From CAZTTG01 sp964615935 (GTDB taxonomy: Bacteria; Planctomycetota; UBA1135; GCA-002686595), in contig CAZTTG010000049.1 in NCBI GenBank assembly GCA_964615935.1, positions 1 through 47,889 of the forward strand: DNA of 47,889 bases, written 5' to 3'. The notes below the pieces were generated by a model. That model was not told where the DNA came from. It ran no database searches and was given only the letters and a program-made list of their open reading frames with translations. Within the stretch, counting starts at the first letter, position 1, and every line of letters starts with the position of its first letter. A program made the translations under genes and the position numbers. Shown here piece by piece: positions 16,492 to 24,573 of the stretch.

Positions 16492-16875
16492 ATGACGGAT
16501 GTGAAGAAGACCGTTCTGATCGTTGACGACGAACCGGACACGCGAGATTTCCTGACCGCCCTCCTGGAGGACAACGGCTTCGCGACGGTCACCGCTGCGG
16601 ACGGCGTCCAGGCCCTGACCGCGGTCCAGGCGAGTCGTCCCGATCTGATCTCCCTCGACATCACCATGCCCGAGAAGAGCGGGGTGCGCTTCTACCGGGA
16701 CATGAAGGAGAGCGACGAGTTCAAGGACATCCCCATCATCATGGTCACGGGGGTGTCGGACGACTTCGAGAAGTTCATCTCCTCCCGCCGGCAGGTCCCC
16801 CCTCCCGAGGGCTACGTCTCCAAGCCGATCGACAAGGAGAAGCTGCTGGAGCTGGCCCGGCAGCTCACCTCCTGA
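16492..16875 (+). CDS. Stand-alone receiver (CheY-like) response regulator
   Basis: The 127-residue single-domain receiver has acidic pair Asp12-Asp13, phospho-acceptor Asp56 (LDITMP), a Thr near 86 and Lys111 (YVSKP). It has no output domain. Its C-terminal half shares an unusual insert with the receiver fused to the Fe-S protein (ITG or VTG, an Arg pair, then PEGY-x2-KP), so the two probably derive from one ancestor. It begins four bases after the kinase stop and is surely co-translated with it. It may relay phosphate between the kinase and the fused receiver or act as a phosphate sink. Confidence 0.92.
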   Translation: MTDVKKTVLIVDDEPDTRDFLTALLEDNGFATVTAADGVQALTAVQASRPDLISLDITMPEKSGVRFYRDMKESDEFKDIPIIMVTGVSDDFEKFISSRRQVPPPEGYVSKPIDKEKLLELARQLTS

Positions 16876-16885
16876 GCCCCGCTCC

Positions 16886-17010
16886 GTGCCTCGAACGGCA
16901 GGACTCCTCGAGGAAACCGCCAAGGCGCCAAGAGGCGCCTTGGCGGTTTCCTCGAGGAGATCCGCCGCGATGCCCGTACCCAGAACCCCCACCCCGGGCG
17001 TTCGAGGCAC
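16886..17010. repeat. Nested inverted repeats: perfect 26-bp hairpin inside 12-bp outer arms
   Basis: The inner arms 16904-16929 and 16934-16959 are perfectly complementary over 26 bp around a four-base loop (AAGA). Outer arms GTGCCTCGAACG (16886-16897) and CGTTCGAGGCAC (16999-17010) are also perfect complements. The element lies 28 bases after the receiver gene and would form a very stable RNA hairpin or DNA cruciform. It may terminate the upstream operon or be a small palindromic mobile element; no T tract follows. The rest of the 325-base gap (16876-17200) has no gene I can support, only a TACAAT at 17120-17125 that could be a -10 for the next operon. Confidence 0.85.
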
Positions 17011-17200
17011 GCGTGCGTTGATAACTCCCGATCAAATCCATCGATAGCCCGTCGATCGGCGCGCGCCGCCGGCGCCATCGATCTGCGCCAGAACGAGTGA
17101 GCGGACCACGGACCGCCGCTACAATGCTCCCTTCGATTTCCGCGTTGGCGCGGCCGATCGGCGGTTCGACGGCCGGGTCCGCGAGCCACAGAGGTGTTTC

Positions 17201-17608
17201 ATGTCGGTGATCGTTTCGCTCCGGCCCCATGGAGATCGGGCGACCAGCAGGGTCGCCAAGATCTCCGGCGAGAACGTGGGCAGCTGCATGCAATGCGGGA
17301 CCTGCAGCGCCGTCTGCCCCATGGTCGACTCCATGGAGCTGAGCTCCCGCCAGGTCATGCTGCTCCTGCAGCACGGCCTCGCCGAGCGGGTGGTCGAATC
17401 GAAGACGGCCTGGGTGTGCGCGTCCTGCCACACCTGCCAGGTGCGCTGCCCGCGGGGCATCGAGATCCCCCGCGTGATGGAGGCCCTGAGGCAGCTCGTG
17501 CTGCGGCAGAACGAGGACCTCCTCGATCCCCGCGGCATTCCCGAGCGGGTGCTGGGCGAGGTGCCGGCGATCGCCATGGTGGCCGCCTTCCGCAAGTTCA
17601 CCGCCTAG
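17201..17608 (+). CDS. HdrC-like dicluster ferredoxin subunit
   Basis: The 135-residue product carries two [4Fe-4S] motifs, C29-x2-C32-x2-C35-x3-C39 and C73-x2-C76-x2-C79-x3-C83, each with Pro after or near the last Cys, in the layout of heterodisulfide reductase subunit C. It would pass electrons to the CCG protein encoded 10 bases downstream. The four genes from here to 20989 are tightly packed and form one operon for an E-type fumarate reductase or succinate dehydrogenase. In methanogen thiol:fumarate reductase and in SdhE-containing enzymes, these functions sit on fewer chains. Confidence 0.9.
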   Translation: MSVIVSLRPHGDRATSRVAKISGENVGSCMQCGTCSAVCPMVDSMELSSRQVMLLLQHGLAERVVESKTAWVCASCHTCQVRCPRGIEIPRVMEALRQLVLRQNEDLLDPRGIPERVLGEVPAIAMVAAFRKFTA

Positions 17609-17618
17609 GGAGAGCGCC

Positions 17619-18500
17619 ATGAAGATCAGCTACTACCCCGGCTGCACCCTCAAGAGCAAGGCGCGCAACTTCGAGGACTCGGCCCTGGCCTCCCTGGCCG
17701 CCCTGGGGATCGAGGTCGAGGAGCTGGACCGCTGGAACTGCTGCGGCGCGGTCTACTCCCTCACCGGGGACGACCTCCTGCACCAGCTCGGGCCGGTGCG
17801 GGTGCTGATCCGGGCCCAGGAGGCCGGCTCCCAGCAGGTCGTGACCCTGTGCTCCCAGTGCTACAACACCCTGGCCCGCGCCAACCGCCTGATGCGCGAG
17901 GACCCCGAGAAGAGCCACACCCTCAACGAGTTCATGACCGAGGAGGCCGACTACCGGGGCGAGGTCGAGGTGGTGCACTTCCTGCAGCTCATCCGGGACC
18001 GCATCGGCTGGGACGGGCTGCGGGCGGCGGTCAAGACCCCCCTGGAGGGGATCCGGGTGGCGCCCTTCTACGGCTGCACCCTGCTGCGGCCCCAGGAGGT
18101 CAGCATCGACGAGCCCGGCCGGCCCAAGATCCTGCTGGACTTCATCGCCGCCCTGGGCGCCACCCCGGTGGACTTCCCCGCCGCCGACGAGTGCTGCGGC
18201 GCCTACGAGGTGCTGGCCTTCCCCGAGGCCGCGCGCGGGCGAACCCAGCGGGTGGTGGATTCCGCCCGCCAGAGCCAGGTGGACGCCCTGGTGCTGTCCT
18301 GCCCCCTGTGCGAGTACAACATCGGCCGACAGCAGGCCGAGCTCGGATCCCCGGAGCCCGAGCTGCCGGTCTACTACTTCAGTCAGCTGCTGGCCCTCGC
18401 GCTCGGCCTCGACGAGAAGAGCTGCCGCCTCGAGCTGAACACCGAAGCCGCCCGCGCGATGCTCCAGGCGCGGAAGCTGGCCACCGCAACCGGAGCATGA
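17619..18500 (+). CDS. HdrB/SdhE-like subunit with two CCG domains
   Basis: This 293-residue protein contains two complete cysteine-rich CCG modules. The first uses Cys9 (YYPGCT), Cys41-42 (NCCG), Cys78 and Cys81 (LCSQC). The second uses Cys153 (YGCT), Cys192-193 (ECCG), Cys228 and Cys231 (SCPLC). In HdrB both modules bind non-cubane [4Fe-4S] clusters that act on disulfides. In E-type succinate:quinone reductases (SdhE) the homologous subunit replaces the membrane anchor. Its place between an HdrC-like and an SdhB-like gene fits either an SdhE-type anchor or a thiol-linked fumarate reductase. Confidence 0.9.
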   Translation: MKISYYPGCTLKSKARNFEDSALASLAALGIEVEELDRWNCCGAVYSLTGDDLLHQLGPVRVLIRAQEAGSQQVVTLCSQCYNTLARANRLMREDPEKSHTLNEFMTEEADYRGEVEVVHFLQLIRDRIGWDGLRAAVKTPLEGIRVAPFYGCTLLRPQEVSIDEPGRPKILLDFIAALGATPVDFPAADECCGAYEVLAFPEAARGRTQRVVDSARQSQVDALVLSCPLCEYNIGRQQAELGSPEPELPVYYFSQLLALALGLDEKSCRLELNTEAARAMLQARKLATATGA

Positions 18501-18561
18501 CGATCGATGATCCGCGGCCTCTCGGCCGCCCGGGAGAAGCCAACTCCACGAGGTATCCAGG

Positions 18562-19308
18562 ATGATCACGGCAGAGACAGCGACCGAAGCCGACCTGATC
18601 CCCATCTACATCATGGGGAAGCGCTACCAGGTCCCGGACTCCCTCACCCTCATGAAGGCGATGGAGTACGCGGGCTACCAGTTCATCCGCGGCTGCGGCT
18701 GCCGCGGTGGGGTGTGCGGCGCCTGCTCCACGGTCTACCGCAAGGAGGGCGACTACAAGATCTACTCGGGCCTGGCCTGCCAGACGGTGGTCGAGCCCGA
18801 CATGCACCTCGCGCAGATCCCCTTCTTCCCGACCCTGCGGCAGCCCTATGACTACGCCCAGGCCAAGCCGGACGGGGACATCGTCGCCCAGCTCTACCCG
18901 GAGATCTTCCGCTGCGTGGCCTGCAACGCCTGCACCAAGATCTGCCCCATGGACATCGAGGTGATGGACTACATCGCCGAGCTCAAGCGGGGGGATCTGG
19001 AGGCCGCCACGGAGACGTCCTTCGACTGCATCCAGTGTGGCCTGTGCGCCAGCCGGTGCATGGGTGAGATCCCGCAGTACCACATCGCCCAGCTCGCGCG
19101 CCGCCTCTACGGCGGGAAGCTGGAGCCCCACGCCGACCACCTCGCCCAGATGGTCGAGGACATCGAGGCCGGCAACTTCGGCTCCACCCTGGCCGAGCTG
19201 AAGACCATGGACGAGGACCAGCTCAAGGCGCTCTACTCCGATCGCGAGCAGGAGCCGGTCATGGCGGATGAGTCCTGGCGCCCCCAATCCAACACCGGAC
19301 TTGCATAG
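18562..19308 (+). CDS. Fumarate reductase / succinate dehydrogenase iron-sulfur subunit (SdhB/TfrB-like)
   Basis: The 248-residue protein has an N-terminal [2Fe-2S] plant-type ferredoxin fold (Cys45, Cys47, Cys52, Cys55, Cys73). Two [4Fe-4S] motifs follow: C118-x2-C121-x2-C124-x3-C128 and C156-x2-C159-x2-C162-x3-C166. Classical SdhB holds one [2Fe-2S], one [4Fe-4S] and one [3Fe-4S]. Here the third site also has four cysteines, as in thiol:fumarate reductases and E-type enzymes. The C-terminal tail is acidic and poorly conserved in appearance. It ends 13 bases before the flavoprotein gene. Confidence 0.9.
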   Translation: MITAETATEADLIPIYIMGKRYQVPDSLTLMKAMEYAGYQFIRGCGCRGGVCGACSTVYRKEGDYKIYSGLACQTVVEPDMHLAQIPFFPTLRQPYDYAQAKPDGDIVAQLYPEIFRCVACNACTKICPMDIEVMDYIAELKRGDLEAATETSFDCIQCGLCASRCMGEIPQYHIAQLARRLYGGKLEPHADHLAQMVEDIEAGNFGSTLAELKTMDEDQLKALYSDREQEPVMADESWRPQSNTGLA

Positions 19309-19321
19309 AGAGGTCAGCGAG

Positions 19322-20989
19322 ATGCCCTATCCCGAGAAGCTGCAGAAGCTCATTGAGGTCGTCGAGAAGACCCGCCCGGAGCGCGTCGCGCGCAAGAAGG
19401 CCGGCGAGGAGGTGCCCTTCCTCAGCCTGGACGAGCGCAAGGTGATGCTCGAGAACCACCCGGACTTCAAGCAGGAGGGCCGCCGGGAGCTCAAGGTGGG
19501 CGCCAGCAAGGGCTACGCCATCGCCCACGAGATGGCCGACCTGCTGGAGGCCCGCGGCCGGGTCGATCCCGACGCCGTCGACCTCGAGAACCCCGCGATC
19601 GAGACCGACGTGCTGGTCATCGGCGGCGGCGGCGCGGGCAGCTCGGCCGCCCTGCTGGCCCAGGAAGCCGGCGCCCAGGTGCTGCTGATCAACAAGCTGC
19701 GCCACGGCGACGCCAACACCATGATGGCCGAGGGCGGCATCCAGGCCTCCACCAAGGGCGAGAAGGACTCCCCCTACTATCACTACCTGGACGTCATGGG
19801 CGGGGGCCACTTCACCAACGTCCCCGAGCTGGTGGAGACCCTGGTGACCAAGGCCCCCGACGCCATCCACTGGCTGGAGGGCCTGGGCACCAACTTCTCC
19901 AAGTACCCCGACGGCCGCCTGCGCTCCATCCACGGCGGCGGCACCAGCCGCAAGCGCATGCACTTCGCCGCCGACATCACCGGCGCCGAGATCATGCGCA
20001 CGGTGCGCGACGAGGTGCGCAACCGCGACGGCATCACCGTGATGGAGTTCTCCCCGGCGGTGGAGCTGCTCCTCGACGAGCGAGGTCACTGCGCCGGCGC
20101 GGTGCTCTACAACATGGAGACCCAGGAGTACCACGTGGTCCGGGCCAAGGCGGTGGTGATGTCCACCGGCGGCTCCGGCCGGCTCCACATCCAGGGCTTC
20201 ATGACCACCAACCACTACGGCGCCACCGCCGACGGCATCGTCATGGCCTACCGGGCGGGCGTGCCGGTGTGCTTCCTGCACACGGTCCAGTACCACCCCA
20301 CCGGGATCGTCTTCCCCGAGCAGGCCGAGGGGATCCTGATCACCGAGAAGTTCCGCGGCTCGGGAGCCAACCTGGTCAACATCGAGGGCAACCAGTTCGT
20401 CAACGAGCGCGAGCCGCGCGACGTGGAGGCGGCCTCCATCGTCAAGGCGTGCGTGGTCGACGGCCAGGGCGTGCCCACCCCCACCGGCAATCTCGGGGTG
20501 TGGCTCGACTCGCCCATGATCGACCAGCTCTCGGGCGAGGGGACCGTTCGCCGGGAGTTCCCCGGCAAGTTCATCCTCTACAAGCGCTTCGGGATCGACA
20601 TCTCCAAGCAGCCCATGCTCATCTACCCGACGCTGCACTACCAGAACGGCGGCCTCGAGTTCAGCCCCAACGCCGAGACCCCCCTGCCCGGGCTCTTCGC
20701 CGCCGGCGAGGTGGGCGGCGGGATCCACGGGGCCAACCGACTGATGGGCAACTCGCTCCTGGACATCATCGTCTTCGGCCGCATCGCCGGCGCCACGGCC
20801 GCCGACTGGGCCCTCAACAAGGCCCAGGACGGAGCCCTCTCGCTGGAGCACGTGCGCAAGTACCACGCCGAGCTCGAGTCGGCCGACGTGAGCGGAGATC
20901 GCGTGGCCCCCATGCTGATCCCCGACTACACCGACCCCGCGGTCCGCGAGCGGCAGCTCACCGCGAACTACGTGGGCACCGTGCGCTGA
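19322..20989 (+). CDS. Fumarate reductase / succinate dehydrogenase flavoprotein subunit (SdhA/TfrA-like)
   Basis: This 555-residue FAD enzyme interconverts fumarate and succinate. The dinucleotide fold starts late, at VLVIGGGGAGSSAA (about 98-110), behind a charged extension of about 90 residues not usual for the family. Active-site motifs are clear: HTVQYHPTGI, NEREPRDVEAASI with the proton-shuttle Arg, TLHYQNGG and GEVGGGIHGANRLMGNSL. At the site where SdhA attaches FAD covalently through His (SHT), the sequence reads ANT (Asn132), so FAD should be non-covalent, as in soluble or TfrA-type enzymes. ATG 19322 follows GAGAGGTC. A perfect terminator hairpin closes the operon. Confidence 0.9.
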   Translation: MPYPEKLQKLIEVVEKTRPERVARKKAGEEVPFLSLDERKVMLENHPDFKQEGRRELKVGASKGYAIAHEMADLLEARGRVDPDAVDLENPAIETDVLVIGGGGAGSSAALLAQEAGAQVLLINKLRHGDANTMMAEGGIQASTKGEKDSPYYHYLDVMGGGHFTNVPELVETLVTKAPDAIHWLEGLGTNFSKYPDGRLRSIHGGGTSRKRMHFAADITGAEIMRTVRDEVRNRDGITVMEFSPAVELLLDERGHCAGAVLYNMETQEYHVVRAKAVVMSTGGSGRLHIQGFMTTNHYGATADGIVMAYRAGVPVCFLHTVQYHPTGIVFPEQAEGILITEKFRGSGANLVNIEGNQFVNEREPRDVEAASIVKACVVDGQGVPTPTGNLGVWLDSPMIDQLSGEGTVRREFPGKFILYKRFGIDISKQPMLIYPTLHYQNGGLEFSPNAETPLPGLFAAGEVGGGIHGANRLMGNSLLDIIVFGRIAGATAADWALNKAQDGALSLEHVRKYHAELESADVSGDRVAPMLIPDYTDPAVRERQLTANYVGTVR

Positions 20990-21011
20990 GGCGCTGCCCG
21001 GAGCCAGACCA

Positions 21012-21044
21012 GCGGCCCGCCGTTCCCCCGGGACGGCGGGCCGC
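21012..21044 (+). terminator. Intrinsic terminator-like hairpin after the fumarate reductase operon
   Basis: A perfect 12-bp GC stem (GCGGCCCGCCGT with ACGGCGGGCCGC) encloses a nine-base loop, 22 bases after the flavoprotein stop and just before the metallophosphoesterase gene. It is followed by GTTCGAT rather than a T run. Confidence 0.7.
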
Positions 21045-21062
21045 GTTCGATCGAGCCCCGCC

Positions 21063-23045
21063 ATGAACCTCCGATCGCTCGCGCGCCTGATCCTGCCCCC
21101 CCTCGCCCTGGCCCTGGCGGCCCCGGCCGCGGCGCCGGGGCAGGAGGCCGAGGACCTCCCGGTCCGGATCCCGGACCTCGCGGGGTCGCAGGCCTACGTC
21201 CGCAATCCCCTCACCTTCGAGGAGTTGACCCGCATCGTCGGACCCTCGCCCGACGGCCGGGGCCTCCTGCTGGACCTCGGGGACGCCTCGCTCGAGGGGA
21301 CCATCTACTCCGGCCCCTGGCCCTTCGAGGCCGGCCGCGCGGACTACGACCACGCCTGCTTTCGAGCCGCCGAGCCCCTGCGGGAGGGGCGCGGGACCAT
21401 CCGCATCGACCGCTTTTTCGACAGCCGCTACAACGCCAACGCGTGGCCCGAGGGCCAGCACCGGGAGGGCCTCCGCCCGACCCTGACCGTGGCCTGGCGC
21501 CTCGCCCTGCACCGGATCGACGAGGGCGGCCGCCTGCGCAACCTGGGCTTCTACGACGCCCTGACCAGCTTCCGGCGGCTCGAGAGCGGTGGATTCGAGA
21601 AGGCCCTCACCATCACCGAGGGGCCCATCGTGGCGCTGGTCTCGAGCGAGGACCCCTCCCGGCTGACCATCGCCTTCGAGACCGACGAGCCCGCCCGCGG
21701 CACGGTCCTGCTCCTGCAGGGGCCCTCCCTGGAGACGGCCACGGCCTTCGGCCCCGCCCAGGAGCGGCGGCGCCACGAGATCGCCCTGAGCGGCCTGGAG
21801 CCGGATCGCGACTACGAGTACGTCGTGCGGGCCGAGAAGGCCGACGGGGAGTCGGCGCTGACCTGCGCCTACTCCTTGCGGACGGCTCCCCCGCGCGGGC
21901 ACGCGGGGAGGACGCGCTTCGGCTTCATCAGCGACACCCGCCAGGGCTACGGCGGCGGCGAGCGCGCCTGCGCCGGGCACAATCGCCACGTCCTCTCGCG
22001 CCTGGCGACGGCGGCCTACCGGGCGGACGCCAGCTTCCTGCTCGTCGGCGGCGACCTGGTGAACGGCGACACCTCGAGCGTCGAGGACTTCCGCCTGCAG
22101 CTCAGGGCGTGGAAGGGCACGATGGCCGGCTACCTGAGGCGGTACCCGGTCTACCCCATCATGGGCAACCACGAGAGGCTGGTGCACGCGTGGCAGGACG
22201 GACTGCGCCGCGTCTGGCTGGACCGCTTCCCCTACGCCACCGAGAGCGCCGAGGCCATCTTCGCCGAGCAGTTCTGGAACCCCGCCGACGGGCCCGCTCC
22301 GTCCGACCCGCGCCGGCCGCCCTACGAGGAGAACGTCTACTCCTTCCAGTACGGCCCCACCCTCGTCCTGGCCCTGAACAACAACTACTGGTGGAGCTCC
22401 AGCGGCGAGGTGCCGGGCTTCGGCGGGAGCCCCGAGGGCTACGTCCTGGAGGACCAGCTCGAGTGGATCGAGCGCCGGCTGGCGGCGGCCGAGGCCGACC
22501 CCTCGGTGCGCTTCGTCATCCTCTACGCCCAGGAGCCGGTCTTCCCCTGCGGCGGCCACGTCGGGGACGCCATGTGGTGGTCGGGCGACAACACCGTACG
22601 CGCCTGGACCCTCCGGGGCGGCGAGATGGAGCCCGCCTCGCTGGGCATGGTCGAGGTCCGCAACCGCCTGTGGCGGGCCGTCGCCGGCTGCAGCAAGGTG
22701 GCCGCCCTGCTGGCCGGGGACGAGCACGCCTACCACCGGCTGCGGATCGACCGCGACACGCCGGTGGGCGTGGTCGCGCTGGACGACGCCGACGGCGACG
22801 GAAAGCTGGAGCGCTCCTCCCCCGATCCGGGCTTCGCCCATCCGACCTGGCAGATCACCGCCGGCACCGGCGGGGCCCCCTACTACAACCGCCAGCCGAC
22901 CCCCTGGGAGCCGGTCGTCTTCGATTCGCAGAGCGGCTGGGTCCTCTTCGAGACCGAGGGGGAGCGCATGTCCATGACCTTCATCTCCACCACCGGGCAG
23001 GTGGTGGACCGGGTCGAGGACCTGATGGCGATCAAGGGCCGCTGA
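21063..23045 (+). CDS. Exported metallophosphoesterase, purple acid phosphatase-like
   Basis: The 660-residue protein has a Sec signal peptide (LARLILPPLALALAAPAAAPGQ). A large N-terminal region ends in an FN3-like module (about 195-280, SGLEPDRDYEYVVRAEK). A calcineurin-type phosphoesterase domain follows with FGFISDTRQGYG, LVGGDLVNGD, PIMGNHERL and GDEHAYHRLR as metal-ligand motifs. The usual GHxH appears as GDEHAYH. The order FN3-like then metallophos resembles purple acid phosphatases. The substrate is unknown; extracytoplasmic phosphate ester cleavage is likely. It stands alone between two terminators. Confidence 0.85.
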   Translation: MNLRSLARLILPPLALALAAPAAAPGQEAEDLPVRIPDLAGSQAYVRNPLTFEELTRIVGPSPDGRGLLLDLGDASLEGTIYSGPWPFEAGRADYDHACFRAAEPLREGRGTIRIDRFFDSRYNANAWPEGQHREGLRPTLTVAWRLALHRIDEGGRLRNLGFYDALTSFRRLESGGFEKALTITEGPIVALVSSEDPSRLTIAFETDEPARGTVLLLQGPSLETATAFGPAQERRRHEIALSGLEPDRDYEYVVRAEKADGESALTCAYSLRTAPPRGHAGRTRFGFISDTRQGYGGGERACAGHNRHVLSRLATAAYRADASFLLVGGDLVNGDTSSVEDFRLQLRAWKGTMAGYLRRYPVYPIMGNHERLVHAWQDGLRRVWLDRFPYATESAEAIFAEQFWNPADGPAPSDPRRPPYEENVYSFQYGPTLVLALNNNYWWSSSGEVPGFGGSPEGYVLEDQLEWIERRLAAAEADPSVRFVILYAQEPVFPCGGHVGDAMWWSGDNTVRAWTLRGGEMEPASLGMVEVRNRLWRAVAGCSKVAALLAGDEHAYHRLRIDRDTPVGVVALDDADGDGKLERSSPDPGFAHPTWQITAGTGGAPYYNRQPTPWEPVVFDSQSGWVLFETEGERMSMTFISTTGQVVDRVEDLMAIKGR

Positions 23046-23067
23046 GCGGCCCCGATCGAGCCGCTCA
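23043..23067. terminator. Bidirectional hairpin containing both convergent stop codons
   Basis: TGAGCGGC (23043-23050) pairs with GCCGCTCA (23060-23067) over 8 bp. The TGA of the metallophosphoesterase and the TGA of pepA on the other strand form the base of the same stem, a compact shared terminator. Confidence 0.6.
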
Positions 23068-24540
23068 GCCCAGGTCGCGCAGGTACCGCAGGAGCAGGCG
23101 CACGCCCACGCCGCTGCCCTGGGCGCCGCCCACGTAGTCGCGGCCGCGCGCGCCCCAGGCGGTCCCGGCGATGTCCAGGTGGCACCACTCGGTGTCCCCC
23201 ACGAAGTGGGCCAGGAAGGCCGCGCCGGCGGTCGAGCCGTTGCCCTGACCGGGGTCGTTGATGTTGCGCAGGTCGGCCACCTCGCCCTTCATCTGCTCCT
23301 TGTGGCACTCGAGCAGCGGCAGGGGCCAGACCGCCTCGCCGGTGGCCTCGCCGGCGCGGGTGAGGGCGTCGCGCAGGGCGTCGGTGGTGGCGAACATCCC
23401 GCTGAGCTCGTGCCCCAGGGCGGTGATCACCGCCCCGGTCAGGGTGGCCAGGTCGATGATCGTGTCCGGCTTGACCTTCTTCTTCGCGTAGGCCAGGGCG
23501 TCGGCCAGGATCAGGCGGCCCTCGGCGTCGGTGTTGAGGACCTCGATGGTGGTGCCGTCCATGGCCCGCACCACGTCCCCCGGCTTCTGGGCGGCGGCGC
23601 CCAGCAGGTTCTCGCTGGCGGGCACGATGCCGTGCACCTCGCAGGGGGCGCCCAGGCGGGCCAGGCCGTGGAACACGCCCAGCACCGCGGCGCCGCCGGA
23701 CATGTCGTACTTCATGTCCCACATCTTGCCCGCGGGCTTGAGGCTGATGCCCCCCGCGTCGAAGGTGAGGCCCTTGCCCACCAGGGCCACCTTGGGGGCT
23801 CCCTTGCGGGCGCGCGCCGGCCGGTAGACCAGGTGGATGAGGCGCGCGGGCTCGCGGCTGCCGCGCGAGACGCCCAGGAGCGCCCCCATCCCCAGCCGGT
23901 CCATGGCGGCCTCGTCGAGCACGCGGCAGGTGATCCGATCGCTCGCGCGGGCCAGCTTGCGCGCCTGGCTCGCCAGGTCCCGCGGCCGCATGCAGTTGCC
24001 GGGAGCGTTCTGCAGGTCGCGGGCGAAGCAGGCGGCCTCGGCCGCCTTGCGGCCGTCGCCGGCCCCCCGCCGGAATCCGAGTCCCGACCCGAAGAGAGTC
24101 ACCGCCTTCAGGTGGGCGGCCTTGGCCTCGCTCTTGTGGGCGACATAGCGATAGGCGCCCAGCGCGACCCCCTCGGCCGCGGCCGCTCCCGCCGCCTCGG
24201 GGCCTCCGGCGGCCCTCTGCACCGCGGGGGTGCACCACAGGGCCGCCGAGCGGCAGCGGCGGCCCTGGGCCACCTTGATCCCCATGGCGGCGGCGCGGCG
24301 CAGCTTCTCGGCGCCGCAGGCCTCGGGCTTGCCCAGGCCAACCAGGATCACGTGCTTCGCGGGCCCCCCGGCGGCGGCGTTGACGCGGGTCTTGCGGAAC
24401 TCGCCCTCGTAGTCGGAGAGGGCCGCCTTCGGCAGCTTCACCCCGCCGGGGAGCTTGACCTCCTCGCCCTGGAGGGCGAAGAGGACCAGGGCGTCGGTCT
24501 TGACGGGGCGGGCGGGACGGTCCTTGGCTGTGATGCGCAT
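23065..24540 (-). CDS. pepA: Leucyl aminopeptidase, M17 family
   Basis: This 491-residue cytosolic aminopeptidase releases N-terminal residues from peptides, in a hexamer with two metals per subunit. Catalytic motifs are intact: GKGLTFDAGGISLKP (Lys and Asp), MKYDMSGGAAV (Asp), the family signature NTDAEGRL (Asp, Glu, Arg) and ATLTGAV. The N-terminal regulatory domain is Ala-rich. It lies 33 bases behind the ETF-quinone oxidoreductase gene and is probably co-transcribed. The ATG at 24540 gives the normal length for the family. Confidence 0.95.
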   Translation of the reverse strand: MRITAKDRPARPVKTDALVLFALQGEEVKLPGGVKLPKAALSDYEGEFRKTRVNAAAGGPAKHVILVGLGKPEACGAEKLRRAAAMGIKVAQGRRCRSAALWCTPAVQRAAGGPEAAGAAAAEGVALGAYRYVAHKSEAKAAHLKAVTLFGSGLGFRRGAGDGRKAAEAACFARDLQNAPGNCMRPRDLASQARKLARASDRITCRVLDEAAMDRLGMGALLGVSRGSREPARLIHLVYRPARARKGAPKVALVGKGLTFDAGGISLKPAGKMWDMKYDMSGGAAVLGVFHGLARLGAPCEVHGIVPASENLLGAAAQKPGDVVRAMDGTTIEVLNTDAEGRLILADALAYAKKKVKPDTIIDLATLTGAVITALGHELSGMFATTDALRDALTRAGEATGEAVWPLPLLECHKEQMKGEVADLRNINDPGQGNGSTAGAAFLAHFVGDTEWCHLDIAGTAWGARGRDYVGGAQGSGVGVRLLLRYLRDLG

Positions 24541-24573
24541 GAGTGCTGTCTCTCGGGGGAGCTTCGAGGCGGA

